This document shows, in pieces, positions 1 through 9,041 of a DNA stretch of 29,055 nucleotides. The notes beneath the pieces were generated by a model. That model had not been told where the DNA came from. It saw only the letters and a program-made list of their open reading frames with translations, and did no database searches. The first letter of the stretch is position 1. Each line of letters starts with the position of its first letter. This stretch comes from Amphimedon queenslandica. Its lineage: Eukaryota; Porifera; Demospongiae; Haplosclerida; Niphatidae. The position numbers and the translations under genes are program-made. The stretch lies in the NCBI RefSeq assembly GCF_000090795.2, contig NW_003546262.1:375730-404784 (forward strand), read 5' to 3'.

Positions 1-333
1 TTTTTCCTTTACCAATAAAAATTATGAACTCAGGGTACATTATACATTATACAATGTTACATTAAAACTTTTTTAAATGGCACATGAGAAAAAAATATAA
101 TGGGCTGCAAGTTTCTTCATTTGCAGCGTGATATCCGACTTTCGCCTTCCAGAGTCCGTGATTATATGTAGAAATTGTTCCAAAAATTTTGAATAAGAAA
201 AGATTACTCATCTTACTGACTTGTTGAAAATACTACTGTCTTTCCCAGGGTTTTGAGGATATGCAATATAATGGTCGATGTTGAAGCAGAAATTGTCACT
301 CTTTATTGTTGACATTTATGTCAGGGAAGCACC

Positions 334-1084
334 TTAAGGTACAACGGGCTGAACGCACAATTTAGATTTCGGGACACAAATTGTTTTCTTAATACTTTTT
401 CTACAATATATAATTTTTTCAATTTTTTTCTCAATAGTGAGATCCAATAAACTTTACTAAACTTTGTAAAATGGATGAAAACTGAGTAAAGAATTCTTGA
501 ACATGATGAGAGTACTTTAATTTTTAGTAATATCATTGTGTTTATCATTTTATTTTCTATTGACGTATGTTGCATCATTTGGCAAAAGTTTTTTAATTTT
601 TGCTATATGGGCTGCAATCTCTCATAAGTTTTGTTGACTTTCAAACATCAGTGCATCACAAAAGCATAAACTTGATTAAGTGTTTGCCTTCATTATGCAA
701 CGATTGGAAGCTTTACAGCTTCATAGAGCCTGCATTGACCAGATGATACAGCTAAATAAACAATAGTCAGGAAATACATACTAGTGGACATTTTTATTAA
801 TGGTTTTACTAATATGACATCATAACTTAACCCCACCTTGCAATTAATTTTTACTGCCAATTTTATAATATACAGAGTTATCAAGAAATGACACAAGATC
901 AAAGATGGCGTTTAAAGTATAAAAGTTATGCATGAATTTTTTTTAATATTTAAATTTCAATGATCAATATCTTCTAAACAGTGCATGGTAAAAATTTTAA
1001 AATACCACAAGTTGTACAACTTTTTCTTTACTATAACATGGCAGCAATTAAAAAATATTAAAATTTCATCCAAAAGTACCTTAA
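334..1084. mobile_element. Possible TTAA-flanked insertion in duplication copy 1
   Basis: The stretch 338-1080 is missing from duplication copy 2, where the flanking blocks lie almost next to each other (about 3330-3400). It is bounded by TTAA at 334-337 and TTAA at 1081-1084. The internal ends are GGTAC and GTACC, a very short inverted repeat. TTAA target duplication is typical of piggyBac-type elements, but no transposase frame is visible and the terminal repeat is only 5 bp, so the class is inferred. Otherwise the 745 bp are AT-rich and show no convincing gene. Confidence 0.35.
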
Positions 1085-1951
1085 GTCAATTAAACTATAT
1101 GCCAGACAACCAATTCTATTGTTCCACACATATACACATACATACATGTATGTAAAGAAAATTTACAGCAATTTACGCTTTGACCTTTTTGCCAATCAGG
1201 CATGACACATGACATGCCTTATGCATCAAACAAATTGAAAATCAAGTTACACACCACAGAAGTTGTGCAACTGGTCCACACTGTACATCCCACTCTACCA
1301 CCAAGTTTAGGTTTTATGTGTCAATTACCTCATTATTGTTATTGTTATTATTGTTACTAGTTTTTGTTTTGTTAATAATTATTACAATTGTTGTATGTGA
1401 TGATTCTGAGTGACAACCTAGCAATTTTAAGCTAACAAGTAAATATTCTGGTATCATTGCAGCACTGAATGGTTTCAAAAATCTCTCAGTACATGCTTTT
1501 TCCTTCAAGAAGTTTTCTCTCGTTCCTTAATCAAAGAACACCATGGTTTCAAAGTAGTGGCCATGTCTAAAGTTCATGACAGTTGAGGTGTGCTTTACTT
1601 AATACACACCCGCTTTCCTCCGAACAGCCAATGGAGGAAGGCCACCATGAGCCTTGTTTTCTGGATACATAAAACAAGCGATGGTTTAATAAAAGGACTT
1701 CTAATAATTATTTAAGCATTGTAGAATGTCAACATCAAAAAATTCTTTTAAATGGCGTATAAGAAACAAAAGAAGCACATGAATTTGAGGCAAACCCGAG
1801 ACTGAGCTAGACCAAGACAACAGTGCAGTACAGTACCAACGTGGAGGTTGTTATTGTACATGTATACTTCACTTGCTGAGTTATCTCAGCAAAATAAAGA
1901 TAATATGGTGTTTTTACTATGTAAGGTATTGTCATTATTGGCCCATATAGA

Positions 1952-2267
1952 GTGTTAACTATCATAATAGCTCCAGTTGAAGTGGCACAATCTGTCTCAG
2001 AATTAAATGTATCAAGAAAAGAGAGCATACTAACAACCAATGTATTGATACGCAATGCAATGGTTTTCCATGTACTGGCCATGACAGGGACATCAGTAGG
2101 GATCCGACAATCGGCAGCTTTGTTGGTTTCCAATGATGTGTGGTATAAAAGGTGTCTTTGTGAATCCCTGTGTTGGCCGGTCTCTCGTGAATGGAGTAAC
2201 ACCAACTGGTCTATTGTATATCGACACATGAGAAGAAGAGGCCATCATCTTAGGTTTAAATGGAAAG
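1952..2267 (+). CDS. F-box-like coding exon, copy 1 (partial, uncertain)
   Basis: An open frame runs from 1952 to 2311. The part from about 2110 is conserved in the second duplication copy and carries SNDVWYKRCLCESL followed by a Trp- and Arg-rich stretch ending MRRRGHHLRFKWKG. The pattern of hydrophobic residues followed by N-D-x-x-W and a Cys/Leu segment resembles the C-terminal half of an F-box; this is a family-level guess. A good donor site (AAAG, then GTAAAT at 2268) ends the conserved coding stretch, so the in-frame continuation to 2311 is probably intron. Upstream of 2110 the frame is not shared with copy 2, because copy 1 has an indel near 2100. It may therefore be a broken copy. Confidence 0.3.
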
Positions 2268-2480
2268 GTAAATTACTGTCTCTTTCACAAGCATATACTA
2301 CATGCATATAGCAGGTCAAAATTATAGCAGATACAGTGAGAAACTGTCTGGCAGGAATTGAAGCTAGACAGGGGAGCAATAGCTTTAGGCTGCCTTGATT
2401 CCCGACGCATAATGTAAGGAAATTACTCAAGTAAATTAAGGAATGCGGGAGAGGACCCATAAGCTTCCTCCTTTCTCTCT

Positions 2481-2934
2481 TTCTCCTTTACTCATGAAAA
2501 GAGTTATTAACGGATCAGGTACGAAGTATGAGATACTTCTACTGTTTGAGACCTATAATGATTTTACTGAAGGTAATAAATAGTGACTAGCTGTCTCACA
2601 AAGAAGATTAAACAAACTAAAAAAGAGAAACAAAAAGTAAGACTTTTACTGGATTAATTCCAATAAAGAGATACCAACTGGATCATTTTACATCAATATG
2701 TGAGCAGTCCAGGCTGCATAGTCATAGCTGAAGATCATCCTTCAGTTTTAATTTGAATGGATTCAGTTCCCAGTGTATTAATGTCCGTGACCAATACATC
2801 ACAAACATTAATGGACTTGTAAAAGGACTCATAATTTTTCAGCAATTTAGAATCTCACATTAATAATTTTACTAAAATGGAGTAACAAAAAAATAAAGAA
2901 AGCAAAAGTTGGCAAAGCAAATCCCACAGTCTAC
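2481..2934. other. No gene seen
   Basis: AT-rich spacer between duplicated blocks. No long open frame, RNA gene or terminal inverted repeat was recognised. Confidence 0.5.
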
Positions 2935-3483
2935 TACTTGAGGGAGCAACAGCTTCAAACTGCCTTGATTCTCGACGGTTAACGTCAGCAAAATATTCAA
3001 CCATATTAAGGAATGAGGGAGAGGACCCATAAGCTTCCTCCTTTACCCATAAATAGAAAGTATGACATTTTATATAATTAAAATTTTCTAAATGATGTAT
3101 AAAAAATACTGCGGGTGGTTCTTTCATTTGCAGCATAATTTCCAACTTTCACCTTCCAGAGGCCATAAGTTATAAGTAGAAATTTTTCCAAATATTTAAA
3201 TTGGAAAAGATTACTGGCTTCACTATAATTATTTCTTGAAAAAATTAGTATATATACATGTAGGATGGGAAGTGGATATTGTGATATTCCTTCCTTTATT
3301 GTTAACATTTTTGTCAGGTATATACACCTTGCCTTCTGATCAACTCTCTGTTGATAAAGTGAATAAGGAAGGACAAAGGCTACCAATTCATTGGTATCAA
3401 GCATACACATAAATGTAAGGATGATTTATAGCAATTAGCACTTTTATATACCTGTATGGAGCATAAGATACATCAAGCATAAG

Positions 3484-3871
3484 ATGAGTCAGATATTACA
3501 TACCTTACACATCAAACAAATTGAAAATCAAGTTACACACCACAGAAGTTGTGCAACTGGTCCACACTGTACATTGCACTCTACATATCACCAATTCTCT
3601 CTGTACATGCTTTTTCCTTTAAGAATTTTTCACTCTTTTCTTATTCAAGAAACACAATTGTTTCAAAGTACTGGCAATGACAGGGACATCAGTAGAGAAA
3701 GATTATCAGTACAATTGGCAGCTTTGTTAGTTTCAAATGATGTGTGGTATAAAAGGTGTCTTTGTGAATCCCTGTGTTGGCCGGTCTCTCGTGAATGGAG
3801 TAACACCAACTGGTCTATTGCATTTCGACACATGAGAAGAAGAGGCCATCTTCTTAGGTTTAAATGGAATG
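3484..3871 (+). CDS. F-box-like coding exon, copy 2 (partial, uncertain)
   Basis: An open frame runs from 3484 to 3915. Its conserved portion, about 3690-3871, encodes RERLSVQLAALLVSNDVW and then YKRCLCESL, nearly the same as copy 1. A donor-like GTAAAT starts at 3872, so the exon probably ends at 3871. The leucine-rich run followed by N-D-V-W resembles the end of an F-box, the motif that binds Skp1 in SCF ubiquitin ligases; this is inference from a short motif. The 5' boundary is unclear: a pyrimidine tract ending TTTAAG at about 3622 is a candidate acceptor but does not fix the frame. I found no downstream partner exon. Confidence 0.33.
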
Positions 3872-3960
3872 GTAAATTACTGTCTCTTTCACAAGCATAT
3901 ACTACATACATATAAGCAGGTCAAAATTGTAGTGACAAGAATTGAAGCTAGACCAGGTAT

Positions 3961-4464
3961 ACATTTTAGAAATATTAAGAATGATTGATAAACATATAAG
4001 TTATGTGTTCATCAAACAAAAGTCTGTTCATTTAGTCGGCCAAGGTACAAAAATTAAAACCCACAAAGTTACAGAAAGCTTGAGGTAGTCCTATCACAAT
4101 CAACATAAGCCACCAAGCTGGATCTCTTTCTACAAAATAACCACTATATCTGCTCATGTATTCAATCAGATGAACTAGCTTTATTATTACATTGAATTAC
4201 TCTAAATCAACACACAATTGCCACTATTCAATAGACATAGCCATATCCCAATAAAAATCTCTCTTATTTTCTGCTTGTTATCAATCAGGCTTTGCTCCTG
4301 TAAAAATATTTTAAAGCTTTTGTCTTTTCTGCAGTCAGTAGACATCATTAGTATATTAAACTGGATACTTTCACAAGTCTGACATCCTAAGTCAATCAAA
4401 AGCTACATAATACACCATTAATTACCCTACTTTTAGCTACAGACTAATCTCCACAGCTCTCCAT
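3961..4464. other. Spacer, no convincing gene
   Basis: A 65-codon frame at 4202-4399 on the - strand has no recognisable motif, no conserved copy and no clear splice partner, so it is not called as a gene. The rest is AT-rich with nothing recognised. Confidence 0.45.
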
Positions 4465-5050
4465 CTACATGTGTTTCCTCTTCTGTTCAATTTTGACGAT
4501 ATCAACAGCTATAATCTCCTCACTCAAATTTTGCTTAATACACTTTACAATAGGCCAAAATGTTCCAGCACTTGTCACCCTACTTAAAAGGGTCCAGCTT
4601 GAGTCTTCTACTGCATCCTCAAAAGCAAAAGGAACATAGTTCAGTCAATTGGGGGGCATATACCATCCAGATTAAAAACTTGGAAGTCCTGATAGTCTGC
4701 TCAAAACTATTTTTCATTAGCAAGTATTGATGGACCAATTCTATACCTGTAATTGACTATTGCTCTGCTGTAAATACTTGTATCGGTGACTTAATTGATG
4801 TTGGTGATATCTAACAACATGATTTCCACACGTATAGGAAAGCACTGTTATTTGTCATGATCTTACATTTGATGAGTAGTCTCTCTGTTGTTTCTTCTAT
4901 TGACCAGGATGGATTTTTATGAGCATCACAATAATTATAGTATGTTGGAGCTGTTGCTATACATTGTAAGCTATGGACATTGAGTTGCCATACAGCAACA
5001 GATGGTAAATGAATGGTAACAATACTTTGTATCACAATTAATGTGAACAT
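4465..5050 (-). CDS. Probable three-exon gene, function unknown
   Basis: Three coding-like segments on the - strand join in frame. Exon 1 (about 5050 to 4867) includes NPSWSIEETTERLLIK and ends at a GTAAGA donor in phase 1. Exon 2 (4746-4664, 83 nt) starts after CAATTACAG and includes LVHQYLLMKNSFEQT. Exon 3 (4617-4465, 153 nt) includes WPIVKCIKQNLSEEII and ends in TAG. Introns are 120 and 46 bp. The second acceptor is GAG rather than YAG, preceded by a good pyrimidine run. The frame stays open through all three, and the residue mix (Trp, Glu, Asp and Lys rather than homopolymer translation) looks like real protein. I do not recognise the family. The 5' end is unresolved: an ATG at 5050 is possible, but the MITE at 5067-5523 lies just upstream and may have displaced earlier exons. 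Confidence 0.42.
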
Positions 5051-5066
5051 AAATAAAGGGTGAGAA

Positions 5067-5523
5067 AATAGGCCAGTTGGCGCTAAGCATATTCATAGAA
5101 TTTTAAATATGTTCATCATGATACCATGAATAAAGTAAAACTATCCTGCTGCCATTTTAGAGTCCTAGCTCCAATGGTTGTGTATGGAGTGATCGTGAAA
5201 GACCTTATTCTCAAAAAATGCTGTATTTATTCGTTACAGCAATATCCTTTTCTATTCCTCATTAATACAATAATAATAACAAAAATCTTGCTACTGCTTA
5301 CTGACCATCATCCAGTGTCTATAGTGGGCTCATGGACTTTAATACGTGTAAGTGCCATTATAGGACATACAGTATGGCAAAGATATTGCCTTCTATCATT
5401 CTACTCTTAGTAAACTATGATTCCAAATTGGCGGTAGGAAAATTTTACTTCTTTTACAGTATCAACTTGAATATACTCAAAATTTCATGAACATACATTG
5501 TACTTAGCGCAAACTGGTCTATA
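5067..5523. mobile_element. MITE with ~100-bp diverged terminal inverted repeats
   Basis: The left end (ATAGGCCAGTTGGCGCTAAG at 5068-5087) is the reverse complement of the right end (CTTAGCGCAAACTGGTCTAT at about 5504-5523) with few mismatches. Similarity continues inward for about 100 bp, including the block near CTGCCATTTTAGA matched by TCCAAATTGGCGG. The element is about 455 bp and has no coding capacity for a transposase, so it is a non-autonomous element. The 94-codon frame at 5126-5410 lies inside it and is not credible as a gene. Confidence 0.7.
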
Positions 5524-5560
5524 GAAAGGAGGACCTTCTAACTCCCTATACTTGCTGCTG

Positions 5561-6890
5561 TTATGCATCAAGAATTAATGTAGCCTGGACATAAAGCTGT
5601 TGCGCCCTCAACTGCTCCAAAGTTACTAAGTAGGATTCACCCCAAAACAATATGGCTGATATCTGACTTTTGCAGCCTTGCTAAGAACTCAACCCTTCCT
5701 TTCATGGGCTACTGGTTCAGTACATGGTTTCAGACCAAATTGTACATGTATGTGAAAACACGTACGTGTAACTACAGTGTATACACATAAGTGACGTATA
5801 CCATAATGCATTTAACTAACCTGAACGTTCTCCTTTCTGCTTACATCACATGTGGTCGCTTCAAACAGAATGTGGCTCCCTTTGCCTACATTTTGAGGCC
5901 TTTCCAGTAGCTTTGGTCTGTCTTCGGGTGGTGCAACTTCAAGTCCTTGGAGAGTGATGGCATTATCAGACTAGAAAAGAGAAGGAGATAGAGCATGTAT
6001 AATTTAAGTTTACCAACCTGGCTTCCTTACCACATATTGATGATTCTCTAGCAGCTTTGGTCCGCTGTCGGGTGGTGAAACTTCATCAAGTCCTTGGTGA
6101 GTGATGGCATTTTCAGACTAGAAAAGAAAAGGAGATAGAGCGTGCGTGATCCATGTTTGCCAGCCTTCCTTACCTCCAGCAGCTTTGGTCCGCCGTCGGG
6201 TGGTGAAACTTCATCAAGTCCTTGGTGAGTGATGGCATTTTCAGACTAGAAAAGAGGAGATAGAGCGTGTGTAATTCATGTTTGCCAGCCTTCCTTACCA
6301 CATATTGATGATTCTCCAGCAGCTTTGGTCTGCCGTCGGGTGGTGCAACTTCATCAAGTCCTTGGTGAGTGATGGCATTTTCAGACTAGAAAAGAAAAGG
6401 AGATAGAGCGTGCGTGATCCATGTTTGCCAGCCTTCCTTACCTCCAGCAGCTTTGGTCCGCCGTCGGGTGGTGAAACTTCATCAAGTCCTTGGTGAGTGA
6501 TGGCATTTTCAGACTAGAAAAGAGGAGATAGAGCGTGTGTAATTCATGTTTGCCAGCCTTCCTTACCACATATTGATGATTCTCCAGCAGCTTTGGTCTG
6601 CCGTCGGGTGGTGCAACTTCATCAAGTCCTTGGTGAGTGATGGCATTTTCAGACTAGAAAAGAGAAGGAGATCGAGCGTGTGTGATCCATGTTTGCCAGT
6701 CTTCCTTACCACATATTGATGATTCTCCAACAGCATTGGTCTGCCGTCGGGTGGTCCCTCTTTATTACTAGCAGCAGTAGCAGCTGGTCCATAGGTGACA
6801 GCCTTTTCAGATCTCTAGGAAGAAGAGCAGAAGACAGAGCGCTTGGGGTCACGTACGTTTGCCAGCCTTTCTTACCAGGTCTTGAGTCAT
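5561..6890 (-). CDS. Micro-exon array gene encoding a tandem-repeat protein
   Basis: Read on the - strand, with junctions keeping phase 0 throughout. Exon 1 codes MTQDL (6890-6876). Exon 2 is 6814-6710 (105 nt), exon 3 6653-6567 (87), exon 4 6513-6442 (72), exon 5 6385-6299 (87), exon 6 6245-6174 (72), exon 7 6117-6031 (87) and exon 8 5970-5821 (150). Each begins after CTAG and ends at GTAAG(G) (exon 8 at GTTAG); introns are 53-61 bp. Exons 3 to 7 encode near-identical repeats beginning SENAITHQGLDEV and continuing PPDGRPKLLE; the 87-nt forms add NHQYV. Exon 8 is a diverged repeat (SDNAITLQGLEV) with a different tail. A last exon is proposed at 5680-5561 (after TTCTTAG, 39 codons then TAA); this is the weakest part. 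An in-frame TAA precedes the ATG. The repeat is acidic, Pro/Gly-containing and probably disordered. The family is unknown. Confidence 0.72.
6174..6709 (-). repeat. Two-copy higher-order exon+intron repeat, period 268 bp
   Basis: 6174-6441 and 6442-6709 are almost identical over 268 bp. Each holds one 72-nt exon, one 87-nt exon and the two introns (53 and 56 bp). A third, more diverged half-unit lies at 6031-6173, and an older one at 5821-6030. The high identity of introns as well as exons shows that the last duplication was recent and copied whole exon-intron pairs. Confidence 0.9.
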
Positions 6891-6935
6891 TTCCGAATAC
6901 AGCAAACTCAGAAAGCTTTTGCGTTAACAACGCCA

Positions 6936-6956
6936 GGTTTTATAGTAGTTTCCAAT
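6936..6956 (-). promoter_or_regulatory. TATA box and inverted CCAAT box of the micro-exon gene
   Basis: On the - strand TATAAAA lies at 6944-6938, about 50 bases upstream of the ATG at 6890. ATTGG (inverted CCAAT) lies just upstream at 6956-6952. The spacing allows transcription to start near 6910 with a roughly 20-nt leader. This is a consensus match only. Confidence 0.45.
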
Positions 6957-7028
6957 CATAACATGATTAACATCTGCATTCCAGTTTCATGACTTGTCAG
7001 TCTTGTCTTGTATATATATACATAATGC

Positions 7029-7273
7029 AATTGTGACCATAATTGACAAAAGGGCCCTTATGGCGGATTTTAAAATTGATAGTTATAATGGAAAATATCA
7101 ACCTGTGAGTGCTTTGTTAGACAATCATTGTTTCTAAAAGTTTCATGGTAACTTTTTGCATCCTGTGGAGTAATTTTATGATAACTGGGGCTCAGGAAGT
7201 TGGATTTCTTAGGCTAGAAAGACAAATTTCACTACCCGCCATAAGGTACCTTTTGTCAATTATGGTCACAATT
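7029..7273. mobile_element. Short MITE with ~35-bp terminal inverted repeats
   Basis: The left end AATTGTGACCATAATTGACA at 7029 and the right end TGTCAATTATGGTCACAATT ending at 7273 are reverse complements. Both are followed inward by AAAGG, two to three variable bases and CCTTATGGCGG. The element is about 245 bp and noncoding. No clear target duplication is visible. Confidence 0.8.
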
Positions 7274-7382
7274 TACATAGAATTCTCTTCTGAAGCTGAT
7301 ACATATTAAAAGTACATGCACATTACAAATCATAATCTAAACAGATAGAGCCCTGTAGTAAAGAAACAAAATAGACAACATC

Positions 7383-7436
7383 TGCATGTAGTTGGCCACT
7401 CAACAAAGATCTTTGTTAAGTGGCCAACTACATGCA
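7383..7436. repeat. 54-bp near-perfect palindrome
   Basis: The two 27-bp arms, each starting TGCATGTAGTTGGCCACT when read inward, are reverse complements with one C/T mismatch and no spacer; the centre is AGATCT. It lies about 160 bp upstream of the truncated + strand Helitron fragment. It could form a cruciform, or could be a collapsed foldback element. Confidence 0.9.
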
Positions 7437-7627
7437 ATTTATCTTAGTGTGGAAGTGTATAAAATATATTTTTCAAAAAATTATATTTTTACTATAAATT
7501 TTAGACAAAACAAAATAAATTTAATAATTATGTACATAATATAAAGTCTTTATATCTTTTTTATAGGGTGAAATACACCAGATGATAACTATAATAAAGA
7601 CTTATTAGAGGTGTTTTAGGCAAAGTA

Positions 7628-8260
7628 GAACAATATTATGTTAAAAAAGAATATCCAATGCGTGGAGCGCCTCATTATCACATCCTTCTATGGATTCAAA
7701 ATGCTCCTGTTGTCGGTATCGATTGTCCAGAAGAAGTCTGTTCTTTCATACAAGATAGGATTACCTGTCATATACCAGATAGTAATACGTCGCCTGATTT
7801 AAATTTTTTGGTAACAAAATACCAAATGCACAAGTGCAGCAAATATTGCAAACGAAATATTAAAGTCGGCAAGACCTATGTATCTAGATGCCGATTTGAT
7901 TTTCCTAGACCAGTACGAGATAGTATTTGCATCAATCATGTTGAAAATAGCTTGAAATCATGCAATAAAAAATATTTCAAACGTAATGAAAAAAATGGTC
8001 GAGTCAATGACTACAATCCTTCACTGTTGAAATTGTGGTGTGTCAATATGGACTTGCAATACACAGCTGAGAAGAGTCTTTCCTTAACAGTATGTAACTG
8101 GATATGTCACTAAAGCAGAAGAGTCATGCACAGGACTAATGGGATAAATTCAGCAGCTGTGACGACATATACAGCTGGCTTTGGAAAAACGGACAAAAAT
8201 TACTTCAAGCTAAAGAAGTAGGACCATATGAAGCTAGCGATCTTCTTCTCGGTGAAAGTT
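7628..8260 (+). pseudogene. Helitron Rep (HUH nuclease) domain, broken
   Basis: The frame around 7658-8113 contains RGAPHYHILLWI. The two histidines at residues 6 and 8 of that frame form the HUH metal-binding motif of the rolling-circle nuclease. The following Cys-rich stretch (MHKCSKYCKRNIK) and RCRFDFPRP match the Helitron Rep core. The catalytic tyrosine motif is displaced: the DNA around 8091-8112 still encodes Y-V-T-G-Y, but in another frame because two bases are missing compared with the - strand copy. Further stops follow before 8260. In an intact element this domain would nick DNA and become covalently bound to the 5' end during rolling-circle transposition. Confidence 0.85.
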
Positions 8261-8265
8261 TATGC

Positions 8266-9021
8266 ATGAAATCAGTAACCGTACAGTACGGTAATGTGTA
8301 CTTGTCTCAAAAGAGGAGCAGAAAAATCAAAAACTATTCATATTTAACTAAAATGGATCAATCTTCTAAAGACATTTTTAATCCTAGCATAATTGAAGAC
8401 TATTATCCAACAAGACCAAATAAAATGGAAGATGTATCTTTTTATGAATTTGTTGCTAATTACAAATTTGATAAAATAGGAGAAAATGGAGAAAGAGAAT
8501 ACAAACTTCAATCAAAGCCAGTCCTTCCAAACCATAGGAAATTTAATCCTATGCAAGAAGCGGAAAGAAACGATTTTTATTACTCGCTAATATTTTTATT
8601 TGTGCCTTTTAGAGATGAGAGCACACTCGTAATGGAAGGAGAAACAATGGAAGAAGCTTTTAGGCGTCACAGAGAAGCATCTATATGTGGCATTGAAAAT
8701 CATTTCAACAAACTACAGAAATTATTAGAAGCTGAACGTAATTGGAAGAAAATAGTCGATGCAAGAAATAAAGCCAGTTTTACTGAAGAACTTCCTGATA
8801 ACAAGGAAGATGATGAGCCTCAATTACTAGGTGAAATAATGGAAGCAGTAGCTGATGTTGCTGACATGCATATAATTATACCTAATTTAAAATTAGAGCA
8901 AAGAGAGGCAATGCTTAATGTAGATCAAAAAAGAAGTTTTGATAAAATTAACAGTTATCTTATAAGTCAAAAAGAACATGAAGACTTATTAGAAAATCAG
9001 TTTCAAGACTACTTAGATTAG
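8266..9021 (+). pseudogene. Helitron Rep-helicase linker region, fragment
   Basis: This open frame of 251 codons matches the - strand copy at 23545-22930 (conserved words DYYPTRPNKMEDVSFYEF and [17 protein letters not shown]). It covers the stretch between the Rep and PIF1-like domains typical of Helitron proteins, including DESTLVMEGETMEEAFRRH and the segment LNVDQKRSFDKI just before the helicase. It ends early because one base is missing near 9003; the - strand copy continues into Walker A at this point. Confidence 0.8.
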
Positions 9022-9041
9022 GTAGTATCTAACCACTAAGG

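Larger units (their letters stand above)
1..3960. repeat. Diverged tandem segmental duplication
   Basis: Several blocks occur twice in the same order. About 115-334 matches 3125-3330, 1200-1300 matches 3500-3590, 1490-1555 matches 3600-3675, and 2075-2375 matches 3670-3960. A further block at 2365-2480 recurs at 2935-3050 and appears to head each unit. Copy 1 is longer because it carries extra DNA at about 338-1080 and 1565-2060 that copy 2 lacks. The best-conserved part, around 2110-2310 and 3715-3915, is nearly identical between copies, which suggests recent exchange or selection on that coding-like exon. Confidence 0.75.

Noticed and set aside
1807-2229. 140-codon frame on the - strand
   Set aside because: It overlaps the conserved + strand F-box-like exon antisense; its duplicate at 3663-3911 is also only an antisense reading, and the + strand reading has a proper donor site.
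2245-2460. Conserved MGPLPHSLI start on the - strand, repeated at 3031
   Set aside because: Shared only because the DNA is duplicated; the two frames diverge after about 30 codons and no gene structure follows.
5126-5410. 94-codon + frame
   Set aside because: Lies entirely within a MITE and lacks any protein signature.
6689-6961. 90-codon + frame and 74-codon - frame over the first exons of the micro-exon gene
   Set aside because: Both run through the proposed introns; neither matches the repeat frame or the splice-site pattern.
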